Origin: Lunularia cruciata
Lineage: Eukaryota; Streptophyta; Marchantiopsida; Lunulariales; Lunulariaceae
Length of the DNA: 64,000 nucleotides
NCBI GenBank assembly: GCA_948567375.1
Contig: OX419759.1
Location: 39,522,593 to 39,586,592 of the forward strand
Direction: 5' to 3'
Part shown: one piece after another, positions 1-13,000 of the stretch
Position numbering within the stretch: position 1 is the first letter of the stretch
Layout of the letters: each line of letters begins with the position of its first letter
The notes under the pieces: model-generated
What the model saw: only the letters and a program-made list of their open reading frames with translations
The model's database searches: none
Told to the model about the DNA's origin: nothing
Program-made: the position numbers and the translations under genes

Positions 1-3000
1 GCAATCTCCATGAGTTGATTCTCATGGACGCATGTATAGACTACGTTTCAAATTGATCTCAGGCTTCTTTGTGCAGCCTGTTTTGGATATCAAGCCGTAT
101 CTTCCATATTGTGACTCCGTTCCTGTCGCTTTAGCACCATCGTGGGTCAAGGTCAGATTCTATTCCTTTGTACATATCAGATTCTAATTTAATAGGTTGG
201 TTGACAACAATGTCACAAGCTGATCAATTTCAACGTTGTTCATGTCTCTAATTGCAAGAAGTCGATATAACTGCCTAAAGTCATCCAGGATAAAACAATC
301 TCCAAGGTGGCAACTTTCTTTGCTTTCTCAAGACACAGGTCAATATGACCTTAAGATTCACGGAAGTTTTGAGTCCGGCTTTCTCGTCGTTACTTAGAGC
401 TGAATAGACAAAGTTGATTTTATTTACGCTGGTTTTATGTTACGATTGTGCAGTCCTACGTGGGTATGGAACCTTGTTTTGATTAACGGGATCTATATAT
501 ACATGTACTCAATATACACTGGTCTTAATGGAAACGTATATGTTTTCGTGGTCATCCTACCCTGTCGTGTCGTCCGCACATACTCTCGCAAAATAAATAA
601 ATATATTACACACAGATATCTACCCGGATAGTTCGTAGTCATCAGTCACTTTAATATCTAAAGGTCAACAGCTAAATCAAGAAAGGAGACTTGTGCCCAA
701 CATATTGGTTCCCAGTTCCCCTTTACGTCACATACGTATGCAAGCGGAGGGCAATAATACTTTTGTTCTATGCATCAGGCCGGAGGCTCCGAAGATGTCC
801 TAGCCATACAGAGTGTGGAATTTACTGATAAATTCCTCAATGATCTCACCGCCAACTGGAAATTAGTGGTATACTCTTCTCCAATACTTTGTACCTGTAT
901 ATCGCTTAGTAAGATCAGTCGACCCTACCAGGAGACTGCGTTCTTCGAGTCTAGTCGTAGTGCTTTGCTCTTAATGACATGTGATCTTGCTACTCTATCC
1001 TTTATGCAAAATTCGAAGACGAATACCGTCACTATAGGTCTTAATTTCGAGCGCTGTTTTCGCTGTTGAAAATACCCAGGAGAAGTATTCCTTGTATTCA
1101 AGTCCAGAAGAGGTGCAAAATCTACTGAAGCAGGTGCTATCGAGAGATATTCGTTCACTCAATCAAAGACAAAGACCCCATACTGCGAAGTTAAGCGAAG
1201 TCAGTGATATACTATCGAAATCTTCCACTGCGTTGGTTGAAGATCTTGTGAAGACTCAAACGGCAGAGGGCTTAGTCAAGGAAGATACTGAACGAAGTGC
1301 GGGGACCAAAAATTTTCTACAAGTTACAAGGGATACTTGTACGAATGGAGAGGTGCTTTATAATCTGGTCATCGAAAGAGTAAATGTATCTTACACACAG
1401 GATACCGAAGGACACGTTGTGGTGAAGGCTTGCACAGTTCTTCAGCACCTGAATACGCCAGATATAAGAAATTGTAGGCGAGGATTCACCTCCTGAGTTG
1501 TAAAGTCTGACAATAGAAAGTCCAGTTATTGAGTACTAGGCCTAGAATCCTGCTAGGGTTCCGTTTTACATAGGTAAATTGTCGAATTCGTATCCAGTGT
1601 TTGAGACGCCGTAAAGTTCTAGTGTTTGAACTGGTATCACTCCAAACGAAGAGTAAAGTTCTGTCGTACAGGAAAATGTATAGAACGTACAAACATTCTG
1701 AGAGCATAGCATAGCGGTTAAGGTTGTTCTAGTGGTCTATACGTTTGTTGAATAATGTCCGTTTTGTTGATGTTTCTATACCAACTTGAGTCAAAGACAG
1801 TATCAAATAACAAGTAGCTTTGGGCTCCAACCATCAACTTCAATACTGTAGTATTAACATCTGAATATGGAGATGGAATCAATGAATAGAGGAACACATT
1901 AGTTATTACGATTGGTCCATACGAACATACAAGCACTACGCGTTGAGGTTACGCATTCGAGATGTCAATTCTGGGCGAAGGTACTAGTAACAGTGGAGAG
2001 TTTTGGAGTGCATGCACTTTTGCTGCATCCTGAAAGCTTTCGTCTTCAGGGGATCTAATAATACTCATAGGAAGAGGTGTTCTTTGGTTAGTTTTTGTAC
2101 AACAGAAGACTGGCTGTTCGAATTCTGCAAGTAGGGTTTCATCCACTCATCAAGAACCAAGATCAGATTTCTAGTTGAGTTCATGACAAGCTTGAAGAGT
2201 TCCCTGTCTCAGCATTGATGTGCACGTAGGACGAAAATGATTATGAAACCCTCAAGACAGAAGAGACGACTGCTTAGTGCCTCGAAAGGCTTTCTCGGTT
2301 TCTATAGAGGCTCCCCGTCTTATAGGTGACACGTCAATCCTTACCCATAAACAATCAAATTCCTAATCATCGTCGTAATGACTGACACTCATCAATAGAA
2401 TGAGTATTAACTACATTTCTTCTTGTTAACTCGGCCCTGAGATCATTCCCCCTTGGAATGATTTTTCACTTTTTCCATTTTTTTTCATTTTTGCTAGTCC
2501 TAAAGAAGAACGTTCCGATGCGAAACTTGGACTAGCTGCTCAACCTGATAAATTGAATTGAGGCTGCGTATCCCGAGACAAAACGAAGAATATGGCATAA
2601 CCGTTTCGTATACAAATAAATTTTTTTCAGGCATATTTGGAGAGTAATATATGCATTTTACTGATTGTGGTAGGGTAGGGCCTAATTCACTGGTCAAAAT
2701 TGAGAAATAGTTTGATATAGCTTTTAAATACAAAATGTTCTTGAACCAACTGATTGCAAGGAAGCCTTAAATACACATGCAATCCAGGGATGCTAGTGTT
2801 TGTTACCACACTCATTCAAAATATCTATAACCAAGGAGGCAAGCACATTTTTAAACGAAGAGCATGTCCACTTGATTACATCCGGTACAAAATCTAGCTA
2901 TTGAACTTCTTCTCAATTTATTTTAGCTATCAATAGTCGGCTGCGAACAATATATCTCCTTCTATGAAGTTTGATTCTTATCAGTTTTTAATCACCTCAC

Positions 3001-3404
3001 TCAAACCCTTGAACATTTAATGTCTATTTTACCAAGAATTTGGCGATGGCATCCATGGCTCAGAGCAATGTGTCAGAGCAAACTTAGATTAGAGGTCCAT
3101 CTTCTTATCGTAAAAACCATTCAAGAAAATTTTTATTCTCTTTAAGAAATAATCATGTAATTTCTATTACAAATTATTCCGTTTACCTGGTTAAGGTTAC
3201 ACTTTTGTAAACCAAAACACTCAGATATATCCACATTGATCGAAAAGAATTCTCAGCAGTCACAAAGGAGTCGGAAATTGAAAATATTTTACATTGTTTT
3301 CATATTGGCATTCAAGTATGGTTGAGTATCCAGTATCTTTGGCATTCCACCTACTGTTCAAGTTCTGGATTGTTAACTTCCACTAGGGCGACTGCATAGA
3401 AAAA
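1..3404. other. Intergenic DNA with no recognised gene
   Basis: I see no recognisable protein motif, RNA gene or LINE-A/LINE-B homology in this stretch. Open frames are short and do not resemble known families. Composition is ordinary AT-rich plant intergenic DNA. It may contain exons of an unrecognised gene (see the entry at 1038-1496) or a very old decayed transposon. Confidence 0.5.
1038..1496 (+). other. Possible orphan coding fragment
   Basis: A frame stays open for about 150 codons, from just after a TAG at 1035-1037 to a TGA at 1494-1496. It has no ATG near its beginning. The translation is mixed and hydrophilic (segments such as EEVQNLLKQVLSRD and NQRQRPHTAKLSEVSDIL) with no low-complexity bias and one short helical-looking stretch. 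I do not recognise the family. It could be an exon, a decayed gene piece or chance. No neighbouring splice sites or partner exons could be assigned with confidence. Confidence 0.2.
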
Positions 3405-3850
3405 ATGAAGGATGGGAAGACCCCATCAAGCCGCAAAAGGGAGAGATGAAAAAGGTAAAATGGTGCTAAGCCCTAATAGAGTCTATATGAGAAATCTGCC
3501 CTACTGCTTCTAAGATATCCGAGCTATGCAAGTAGTGTGGTCTACAAACAACTAGAGCATCCAAAGAAGCATCATACAGTATGATTGTTCTCCTATGGAT
3601 TGCACCAGCCACTGCCCTCTGTAGAGCACACACGCTGTCCAAAATATGCTACAAAGTATGAGAGTGAGAGCGGTACCCCTGGCCCTTAACATGATAAGCT
3701 CTCATGCACTCCCTGACAAATGTGTCAAATGCCGTGTCCATTGCTCCTTATAACTCCAAGGCTAGAGGAACAAAGAGGTGAACTCACCGCATGCCTTATA
3801 CTTGGAGACCTTGTGACTTGCTGTAGCACTCGCCGCTGTCATGGGGAATG
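3405..3850 (-). mobile_element. LINE-B 3' end, truncated and decayed
   Basis: This segment matches 35258-35690 over most of its length. Both begin with the same block (GAAGGATGGGAAGACCCCAT, read on the plus strand), then share the stretches around GAGTCTATATGAGAAATCTG and GGATTGCACCAGCCACTGC. On the minus strand it reads as the end of a retroelement protein (AMDTAFDTFVRECMRAYH is still legible) followed by the 3' UTR. The plus-strand block at its left edge is therefore the shared 3' terminus of the family. The 5' part is missing and frameshifts are present, so this is a dead fragment. Confidence 0.6.
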
Positions 3851-4439
3851 ATTTGATCTTGAGAGTACGCTTGACACCTGGCTGCTTGTGCTTAGATGGT
3901 TCTATTTGTCAATGGCTCACACTTTGGTATGTAGGTTCATATTCTTTTACTCTTGCCTGGATGGCGGTCCCTTCTTAATGGTTTCTCAAGCTGGGTTTGT
4001 TCAGAAATTCTTGTCATCAAGGTCCACTAGCTAATGTTCAAATTAGTTAGTGTTGGGCTTCTAATTAACGGCACGGCGGTGAATTTTGTCTGATGAGTCA
4101 TAACCCCTATGCCCAGTTTCAGATCACCGTGACCAGCCAATGGGGAGGATCTGCCTATGCAACATGACTGGGAGCTCCTAGAATAGAGTACTCCCTTGAC
4201 ACTTTCACAAATCTAAATATTCACATTTAATCTTGGAGAACTACAAATGCATCCCAACACAAAGCCTTGCAATTTAGAATATTGGGGAGAAGTGATCAAC
4301 TCCAGTCCAAACAATGATTACACCAAAGCTCCAACTGTCAAGCATAACAGAAGAACGGAATCAATCAAGTTCTAACCCCTATCTCTTACAATCTATTGTT
4401 TTCCTGTTTTGTCACAGCTGTCTCATAAGCCACCCCAGT
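3851..4439. other. Intergenic DNA, nothing recognised
   Basis: No open frame of note, no LINE-A homology and no clear repeat. It separates the LINE-B fragment from the pyrimidine-rich tract. Confidence 0.5.
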
Positions 4440-5756
4440 TCCTCTTTTTGTTCGGCATATTCTCCTTGAGACTTCACCCTTCTGTCCTCTTCCCTTCCTC
4501 TCACACTTTTCAGCAACATTTGAGCAAAAGTCTTTTCACCGTCCGGCCTTCCCAACTCCCGCATCTACATTGTTCCTTCCTATGAAATTCTCTTTTCTTA
4601 CCTCTTGAGCAAAAGCCTTTACTGTCCAGCTTTCCAACTCCTGCACCCACACTATTCTTTCTTGCGATGTTCTCTCTCCTTCTCCAGTTCTGTTCTCAGC
4701 CAAAGACACTCTTAGGGAACAATTTTAAACCCTCCTGGTCACTTGAACACTTTCCAAACCCCTTTCATCTTCCAAAAACCCTATCACTATTACTCTTTTT
4801 TCTCCTAATCTCAGTCACATTTCCTTTGAGAATCCACTCTCCTTCTCCTCTTATCTCCTTACTGCCTTTTGCTTATGTTGAATCTTACTGTTCTCTTATT
4901 TGTCATTCTCCCAAAAACTGCTCACATCCTTTCCCAAAAACAAACCACTTCTGTCCTTCTCCTGAAATCTCTCTCTTTCTTTCTCTAAAAGCAAATCACC
5001 TCATGTCTTTCTCCCAAAATCTAACACTTTCTTGTCCAACTCTTCTCACTTCTTGTTCTTCTCCTGAAATCTCCCACATTCTTCTCCCGACCAACCCACT
5101 TCCTATTCTTCACATTATTTTCTTTGAACAATAACAAAATCTCTCAAAACATACCTTCCTTGTCATTCTCCCGAAAACTTCTCTGTCATTCTCCCAAAAA
5201 TTGCTCACATCCTTCTCTTCTTTGTCATTTTCCCAAAAACTTCTCATTCTCTTTCAAACTGTTCACATTCTTCTTGAAAGAAAATCCTCCTACTGTCCTT
5301 CTCCCAAAACCCTCACATTCCTCTCCAACCAAGTCAATTCCTGATTTTCTCCTAAAAATTCACATTTTCTTTCAAACTCTTCACATCTTTCCTAAAAGCA
5401 AATCCTCCTACTGTTCTTCTCCATTCTCTTGAAACCCTCACATTCCTCTCCCACAAAGTCACTCCCTAGGTTTGTCCCAAAACTTCTCTGTCCTCTCCAA
5501 ACTCTTCTCACTTCCTGTTCTTCTCCTTAAAATCCTCCTTCCTTCTCTCTCACTTCCTGTTTTCTCCCAAAACTCCATACAAGCTTTCCCAAGAAAACAC
5601 AAATCAATTCCTTCTCTTCTCTTAAAATTGTGTCACATTCTTTTCCGAAAATCCACTCACCTCGTGTCTTTCTCCCAAAACCCTCACATTCCTTTCTGAA
5701 AGCAAATCCTCCTATTGTCCTTCTAACAACACCTCATTTCTTCCTCAAAGCCATCT
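4440..5756. repeat. Pyrimidine-rich degenerate repeat tract
   Basis: About 1.3 kb of strongly C/T-biased plus strand made of loosely repeated phrases such as CTTCTCCCAAAA, CCCTCACATTCCT and AAAGCAAATCCTCCTA. These recur at irregular spacing, as in a diverged minisatellite. The long open frames inside it (Ser/Leu/Phe/His-rich) are products of the base bias and not credible proteins. Its right edge is abrupt, where LINE-A ORF1 sequence begins. Confidence 0.55.
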
Positions 5757-6371
5757 TTCTTGTTCTTGGTTGTGCACCTTGTTGTCCCAATCTATATGCT
5801 TGCAAATCTGAGGATCATGAACTCTCAAAGAATCAGCAATAAACTCACACACTATGGCCTTTGTGTCTTCCTTCTCACTCTCTGGCAAACCAAAAATCCT
5901 CAAGTTCTTCATTCTGACCAATTGGTTCTCCTTCTCAACCTCATGCTCTTGCAAGTAAGAGATTTGAGCCACCTTCGTAGCTTCAGCATATGACTTCATC
6001 TTGAACTCTAATGTGTCAACCATCTCTTGTATCCCTCCATTTTGTGAAGCAATGTTGGTGGCTTGTGCTCCCAAGGAAACAACCTTCTCAATAGCATCCA
6101 CCATACCCTTTGTGGAGTCTAACATCAAATTGCTACTCTTCTTGAGTTCTTGGATATCCACGGTGATCAAATTCAAAGATTCTTTCACAGTCAAGACATC
6201 AGCTCTTACGGTTTGCAAATCTGCCATAAGAGTGTTCATGCATTGAGACATGGGAGCAAAAAAGCTCTTGAGTTCCTTGTGGAAGTCATTTTCTTTTCTA
6301 TACATTTCAGCAAGTTGTTGTTGTTTTGAAGCTATCTCAGCAATGTCTTGCATCATCTTGGAAGCTTCCAT
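5757..6371 (-). pseudogene. LINE-A1 ORF1, 3'-truncated and frameshifted
   Basis: On the minus strand this reads from an ATG at 6371 as the LINE-A ORF1 protein: MEASKMMQDIAEIASKQQQ, then coiled-coil heptads, then the RRM-like start KNLRIFGLPE. A single-base loss near 5808 shifts the frame within the RRM-like domain. The copy stops at the boundary with the pyrimidine-rich tract, so about a quarter of ORF1 and all of ORF2 are missing. ORF1 of this family is an RNA-binding chaperone-type protein by analogy with L1 ORF1p; this copy cannot make an intact one. Confidence 0.85.
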
Positions 6372-7461
6372 TCTAAAAGCTCAAAACAGCTTCTATGAGA
6401 ATATATCCTCTAGTTCACTCAGGCTCTGTGAACACCAATAGCTCTACAAGTACTTTTTCTCATGAACCAAAAATCTACTCATTTGGAATTGTAAAGCAAA
6501 AGTTACAAACTTTTGAATTTGAGCTTTCCTACATGAAAACTTTGAAATCCTACAGATTTCAAAAATTCACAACCTTGGCCAAAGTACTTCAAAATCTACT
6601 ACGGAGGACTCAATCAAAAGCTCTTGAGAAATTCTATCAAATGAACCAAAAATGAACTCATTTGAGCCAATAGACATCGAGTTATGGACTCTAGAGTTTT
6701 CTATGGTAAAGTTCTAAACCTCATTGAGTCACAGAATTCAAATGCTTATAACTTCAAGCATAAAGCGTCAAATTCTATGAAAATAATTTCAATCAATAGC
6801 TCTTGAAATATGCTTCTAATGAGACCAAGATCACCTCATTTGAAGATGTGAGTCCAAAGTTCCAGCCTCTGAAAGTTGCAGATTTGAGCACCACCAACCA
6901 CACAAGAACACAAATTGATGAAATCCAAAACTTCTTCCACAGAACTCCAACTTCAGCAAGCAGCTATTCAAAAGAAAGCCCTTTTACATGTGTTTCCAAT
7001 GAAGCCAAGATTGAAATATTTGGAAATGGAACCAAAAAGTTACAAGGTGTTGAAAATTGAGCTCAAACCCTAAAATCTCCGAGAGATGGTAGAATCCAAA
7101 TCTTCATAACTTTTTGTGTGTATGTGCTTTGCAAGCGGAACTGGTATGAATTGAAAGAGCTTCTGAAGGTGGTTCTAATGCCACAAAAAGCACTCCATTT
7201 GGACACACATAATGAAGATTTGAACTCTCAAATTTGAATCCTCTATTAGAAATTTCAATCACTCATAACATTTTGCACAAAGCTCAGAATGATGCAATCT
7301 TGGTGGCTATGGAAAGCTCTTGGCAAGGCGCACTCACAAGGGTCTTTGAAAGATCAGAACCGCAACGTTTGGACATGTATGTAATGAGATATTTCTTCTC
7401 AAACTTTCAGGACTCCTCTCCTCTCAAACTTTCAAACTTTCTCCTATTTCTCTTGTTTAGA
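6372..7461 (-). promoter_or_regulatory. LINE-A1 5' UTR, about 180-bp monomer array
   Basis: This is the leader of the ORF1 fragment beside it. A recurrent core (plus-strand form AATGAGACCAAGATCAC then CATTTGGA) occurs with anchors at about 6462, 6641, 6819, 6999, 7178 and 7350. That is a spacing of 178-180 bp with a shorter final step, so the leader is a diverged tandem array. A telo-box-like CAAACCCTAAA lies near 7065. By analogy with monomeric L1 promoters it is probably the promoter region; that role is inferred. Confidence 0.7.
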
Positions 7462-7553
7462 TCAGCATCTTCCCACACAGGTTTAGTGCTTGAGTACTTG
7501 GTATATGTAAGACCATGAACATTCCAAAACAGCACTCTAAGGATCTGGAATTG
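7462..7553 (-). pseudogene. LINE-A2 ORF2, first 31 codons only
   Basis: Reading leftward from the ORF1 stop, this stretch encodes the start of ORF2 (LFWNVHGL-type endonuclease beginning). It is then cut off where the neighbouring A1 element's 5' end begins near 7461. It shares the ORF1 frame, with only the TAG at 7554-7556 between them. Confidence 0.7.
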
Positions 7554-8400
7554 CTATGCGGTAGTTGACAACTTCCTTTGGGTGATCACAGCTCTATTGT
7601 CTCTCAAGAATGCAACAAAACCTACTTGTTGAGCCTCCTTCACTTTTGCTAATTCTCTTTTCTTTGCTTGCCATTGGAGAGATGTGAGATCAGGGTCCAA
7701 CCAGATATGCTGCCCCTTCAGTATAACCTTGTTTGTCATCACTGAATTCCTCTGAGTTTTTGAGCCAAACCTCACCAAAATGCTTCTTGGTTGTGCACCT
7801 TGTTGTCCCAATCTATATGCTTGCAAAATTTGAGGATCATGGACTCTCAAAGAATCAGTAAGAAACTTGCACACTATGGCCTTGGTGTCTTCCTTCTCAA
7901 TCTTTGGCAAACCTGAAATCCTCAAGTTCTTCAATCTGACCTGTTGGTTCTAATTCTCAACCTCATGCTCTTGCAAGTAAGAGATTTGAGCCACCTTAGT
8001 AGCTTTAGCATAAGACTTCATCTTCACTTCTAATGTGTCCACAATCTATTGGAGCACTCCGCTTTGTGTAGCAATGTCACTGGCTTGTGTTCCCAAGGAA
8101 GCAACTTTCTCGATAACATCAACCATCCCCTTGGTTGATGTTAACAATGAGATAGTACTCTTCTTCAGGTCTTGAATCTCTTGGTTGACTAGGTTCAATG
8201 ACTCTTTTACACTATTGATCTCAACCTTTACAAATTCCATATCAGTCATGAGAGTACTCATGCACTGGGACATAGGTGCAAAGAAGCTTCTTAGCTCTTT
8301 GTGGAAATCACTAGATTTCCTATATATTTCAGTTAATTTTTGTTGCTTCAAGACTATATCAGCAATATCTTTCACCATCTTGGACTCCTCCTCTCTTGCC
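7554..8400 (-). pseudogene. LINE-A2 ORF1, inactivated
   Basis: This is an ORF1 of subfamily A2 (EESKMVKDIADI beginning, then a coiled coil and the NLRISGLP RRM-like segment). The position of the usual ATG reads AGG, so the start codon is lost. Two in-frame stops interrupt it, near 8047 (CAG to TAG) and near 7950 (GAG-AAT-TAG). The terminal TAG at 7554-7556 is followed in frame by CAA-TTC and ORF2, as in the intact copy. Confidence 0.85.
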
Positions 8401-9731
8401 AATAGCTAATCGCTAATCACTAAGCACTCACAATCAATCTAGAAGTTTTACTTCCAACACCAAATTTTGAAGATTTTCAAGTAGACATTGCTTCTGTTAT
8501 ACAGGTTAGAGCACTACTAGGTAGATGTTGAAGTAAGGCCTTGCAAAATTGGTTCTAATGAGATAAAAATCACCTCATTTGAATATGTGAGCGCAAAGAT
8601 ACTATCATCCAAATCTGCAATGCTTAGAGCTACCAAAGGCTGCAAAATTTGAGGTACCTAGAGCTTATAATCTGTCCTCTAACCTTAAGCAATCAATTCC
8701 CAATGTAAAGGTCTGAGTGAGTTGATTCTAATGACACAAAGATCACTTCATTTGGATCATTGAGTACAAAGATACAATAGCTTGAATCTACACACAGAGT
8801 AGTAGATCTTAACACAAAGTACTTGGCAGTATCAGAGTGAATCAATTGGTCATATCATCTGCCCTCGATACTAAAATCCACAACTATAGATTCAATAGAA
8901 ATTTTATGACTGTGTGGGTCTTATGATATAAGAATCACCTACATTGGATCAATGAGTGAAGAGAACTGGCTCTCCAAAGTTGGTACTCCAAACACCAAGA
9001 TCCGGGAGTTGTGACAAAATGAGAATTATCACCACTGTTTGCTCAGATTTCTGTATGCATTGCTTGCTCAGACCTCCATATGCTGTGATGTTGGCCTTGA
9101 AAGACAGCTTGTAATTCACAGATTCTGAACAAAAATCTTCACTGGATTTGCACTTGTGACTGTAGAGCAATACCCCTCCAAATTTTTGCACAATCACATA
9201 AACTCCTCATAGCTTCCTCAACATTCAAAATTCTAGAACTCTTTGTGTACTGCTCCAAAATTCACAAGCTTAACCTTGAAAGAAAGCTATCATCATGAAG
9301 CTTCTATTTAATGCATAATCACTTCATTTGTAGAAGTATTAGGAGAGATACAATCATTCGAAATTTCAGGTCAAACCCTAAAATCTACCAAAGAAGATAG
9401 AATTCAAATCTTTGTAACTTTCTGCAGAGATGTGATCTTCAAGAATGCTTGATATCAATCAAAAGAGATGGTCAAGGCGCATCCACTACCACAAAAATCA
9501 TCTCATTTGGACTCATAATGAGGAAGAAACAAACTCTCAAATATGGATCCTTTGATAGAAATTTCAATTACCCATTACTTTTGGTACAAAACTCAGAATG
9601 TTTCAATCTTGGTGTTCATGGAAAGCCCTTGGCAAGTTGCTTCTAACTAAACCAAGATCATAAGGTTTGGACTGGTAGGTGTTGAGAAATGACATACCAA
9701 AATTTTGGGAAATTTCCTCTCTCTCAATCTC
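8401..9731 (-). promoter_or_regulatory. LINE-A2 5' UTR monomer array
   Basis: This is the leader of the adjacent A2 ORF1. Core motifs (ATTCTAATGA...CATTTG in plus-strand form) occur at about 8558, 8731, 8923, 9311, 9486 and 9646. One diverged unit lies between 8923 and 9311, and the outermost step is 160 bp. This is the same phasing as the better-preserved A2 leader at 52545-54022. A CAAACCCTAAAATCT box lies near 9370. Confidence 0.65.
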
Positions 9732-10507
9732 TGGACATGGAGAAGGCTGCATGGTGTTGAGAGATCCGCTTGAATAGATTGGTGATGTCAATGGTGCAAA
9801 GTAAAAACAGCAATGAAGCAAGGTGTAACAACTCCTCCAATCCTCAGCCATTGGTATTGTTCACTTGAATCTTAGCCTATCAAAGAGACTGATTTTTCAA
9901 AGCCAAATCTGATGTAAGTAGCAATACCTCCAAAGCCCCTTCCTTTGTGTTGCCTCCGCTTGTTCCAAGTTGAACCGACAAGAGTGAAATTTTCAATGTA
10001 TTGAATGGTGTTTCCTTCATGTTCCCATGTCTCCACAAGATTGATCAGACCAGCATAATCCCACATAGGTTTAGCGCTTGAGTACTTGGTACTTGAGTAC
10101 TTGTTCATGTGTGAGACCATGAACATTTCAAAACAACACTCTAAGGGACTGGAATTGCTATGCGATAGATGACAACTTCCTTTGGGTGATCATAGCTCTA
10201 TTGTTTCTCAAGAATGCAACAAAACCCGCTTGTTGAGCCTCCTTCACTTTTGCTAATTCTCCCTTCTTTGCTTGCCATTGGAGAGGTGTGAGATCAAGGT
10301 CCAACCAAATACGCCGCCCTTTAGTATAGCCTTGTTATCCATCACTGCATTCCTTTGAGTTTCTGAGCCAAACCTCACCAAAATGGTTCTTGGTTGTGCA
10401 CCTTGTTGTCCCAATCTATATGCTTGCAAAATCTGATGATCATGGACTCTCAAAGAATCAACAATAAACTCACACACTACGGCTTTGGTGTCGTCCTTCT
10501 CACTCTC
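9732..10507 (-). pseudogene. LINE-A ORF1 C-terminus plus ORF2 endonuclease start
   Basis: On the minus strand this reads ORF1 C-terminal half (10507 down to the TAG at 10158-10160; LRVHDHQILQAYRLGQQG is legible), then in the same frame the first part of ORF2 (SSAKPMWDYAGLINLVETW). ORF2 carries a stop replacing the Trp of the WNVHG motif and internal losses, and ends near 9732. The fragment is bounded on both sides by other LINE-A pieces. Confidence 0.75.
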
Positions 10508-10510
10508 ATG

Positions 10511-11435
10511 AAACAATGAAATATAAAGCCCGTAAGACCCAAAGAGTCAAAAGGCAGGAAACATAATACAAAACACATGAAATGTGAGCCTAGGCCAAAG
10601 CCTAGGGCATCTGACCAATCTATAACAAATTGGTTCAATGTAAACTAATCTCCATCATATACTTCCCTAATGCCAAAGCTTCAATCTGTAAGAGAGTTGA
10701 GAAATCACTTCAAGTAATCTGATGTCTAACTCTCATCTGTGTGTAACAAGGACAATCAACAAACCCATGGTGCTCATCCTCAACTTTGCTCATAGTACAC
10801 AATTTGCAAAGTCACATGGCATGCTCTATGTGTTGCCAACGCCCTTGTTCTACTTCTAGTCTATGAGAACTAGTTCTATATTGAGCAATAACATGTGTAA
10901 GTGAAGTAGAAATCCTAGCCAAGAGATAATCTTGCTCACAATACACCAACATAGGATTTACAAATTGCTGATAGAACACCATCTAAGTACCGGGTTGCTG
11001 CCATAAGCATAGTAAGAACTACTCCTTGATCACCTCTCAAAGTGCAATAGGCTCCAATCTCCAATGTCGCTCACAAACATTCCACCTTGTGGCCCATGCA
11101 ATCAGATCTATATACCAACCAATAGATAGAGTGGCACAAAAAGCTTGGTAGGGAAGTCTCTCATGCTCCATGGACCTCACCTTAGTGGCATATGTGAGAG
11201 CTAAGAACAAAGCTTCACCCACAAGAGGCAAAAAACCAGTTTCAGCAAGCAACAATACATAAGGAGTTTGAGTCCTCACTCCAAGTTCATCACACAAAAA
11301 CAGTTTTTGAATTTTCTCCACCTCTTGCCACCATGTCTTCTTTGTACCTGGACCCCAAATCTAAGTACCATACAGAACCACCGGCTGCACAAGAGATCTG
11401 AACAACACCTTCTTCAACTCCCATGTGGTAAGATG
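10511..11435 (-). pseudogene. LINE-A ORF2 C-terminus and 3' UTR, 5'-truncated
   Basis: This is a minus-strand truncated insertion. It has the ATGAAATATAAAGCCCG tail end at 10515, the 3' UTR, then the C-terminal part of ORF2 up to the KKTWWQ/VQPVVLYG region near 11400. Stops interrupt the reading (for example near 11040 and 11365). The Cys/His knuckle region near 10790-10810 is still legible. Confidence 0.8.
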
Positions 11436-11436
11436 A

Positions 11437-12995
11437 ACAATGAACAATGAAATATAAAGCCCGTAAGACCCAAAGAGTCAAAAGGTTGGAAACACAATAC
11501 AAAACACATGAAATGTGAGTACATGCCAAAGCCTAAGGCATCTGACCAATCTGTAACAAATTGGTCCGATGTAAACTAATCTCTGTCATGTACTTCCTTA
11601 ATGTTAAAGTTTTAATCTGTAAGAGAGTTGAGAAATCACTTCAAGTAATCTGATGTCTAACTCTGATCTGCGTGTAACAAGGACAATCAACAAACCCATG
11701 GTGCTCATCCTCAACTTTGCTAATAGTACACAATTTGCAAAGTTGTATGGAGTGTTCTATCTGCTGCCAACGTCCTTGTTCTACTTCTAGTCTATGAGAA
11801 CTAGTTCTATATTGAGCAATAGCATGTCTAAGTGAAGTTGAAATCCTAGCCAAGAGATAATCTTGCTCACAATACACCAACATAGGATTTACAAACTGCT
11901 GATAGAACACCATCTTAGTATCCGGTTGCTGCCATAAGCGTAGTAAGAACTGCTCCTTGATCACCTCTCAAAGTGCAATAGGCTCCAATCTCCAATGTTG
12001 CTCACAAACATTCCACCTTGTGGCCCATGCAATCAGATCTATATACCAGCAAATAGATAGAGTGGCACAAAAAGCTTGGTAGGGAAGTCTTTCATGCTCC
12101 ATGGACCTCATCTTAGTGGCATATGTGAGAGCCAAGAACAAAGCTTCAGACTCAAGAGGCAAAAACCCTGTTTCAAGAAGCAACAATACATAAGGAGTTT
12201 GAGTCCTCACTCCAAGTTCATCACACAAAAATAGATTTTGAATTTTCTCCACCTTTTGCCACCATGTCTTCTTAGTACTTGGACCCCAAATCTGAGTACC
12301 ATATAGAACCACCGGTTGCACAAGAGATCTGAACAACACCTTCTTCAACTCCCATGTGGTAAGATGAGCAAGTCTAGAGTGATTCATGAGTGAATACAAA
12401 GCTCTAAAGCCTGCATTCATTCTCATCTTCACCAACTATAGTCATGAGAAAACTCAAGGCCCAAGTACTTATAAGAAGAAACCTGCTCCAATTGCTATCC
12501 ATTGAAAAAGAAAGGTGTGACACCTTTAGAACCCACCACAATCACCTTGGACTTGTCAAGGTTCACCTCCATCTTTGTTTGATTGAAAAAGCAAAGAAGA
12601 GAATCCAACAGCTTCTGTAAACTCAATGGATTTGTGGAAAGGAGCACTACATCATCTACATAAAGGAGTGCATGTATCATCAAAGAGCCAACCTATACAC
12701 TTGTAGCTCTAGCTTCCATGAGTAGACTCTCTAGATCATCAATGAAGATTCCAAACAAAGTTGGAGATAGAGAGCAACCTTGAATCACACTCATTGTGCT
12801 AAGGACATCTTGAGAGCTCAAAGATGAAAGTTTCACAATCACTTTCGCATAGAGTCTGGAGATAGCACCAATCAGATCAGCTAAAACACCAACTTCAATG
12901 AGTCTCTCACTTAGAGATTTCCTCGACACCTTATCAAAAGCCTTTCTGAAATCAATAAATGCAACATAGAGAGCTCTGCTAACACCCTTGTCCTT
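11437..12995 (-). pseudogene. LINE-A ORF2 RT to C-terminus and 3' UTR
   Basis: This is a second minus-strand 5'-truncated copy, placed directly behind the previous one. It starts with a TGAACAATGAACAATGAAA tail and runs from the C-terminal knuckle up through the reverse transcriptase. The catalytic motif reads YVDD (LLYVDDVVLLST, about 12655-12680) instead of YADD. Stops occur, for example, near 11966, 12435 and 12495. It ends head-to-head against a plus-strand 5' UTR near 12995. Confidence 0.85.
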
Positions 12996-13000
12996 GCTTG

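Noticed and set aside
770..1069. 99-codon frame as a gene
   Set aside because: No recognisable motif, overlapped by an equally long antisense frame, and no supporting context.
4667..5432. Long Ser/Leu/Phe-rich plus-strand frames
   Set aside because: They arise from the pyrimidine-rich repeat tract and have no domain-like sequence.
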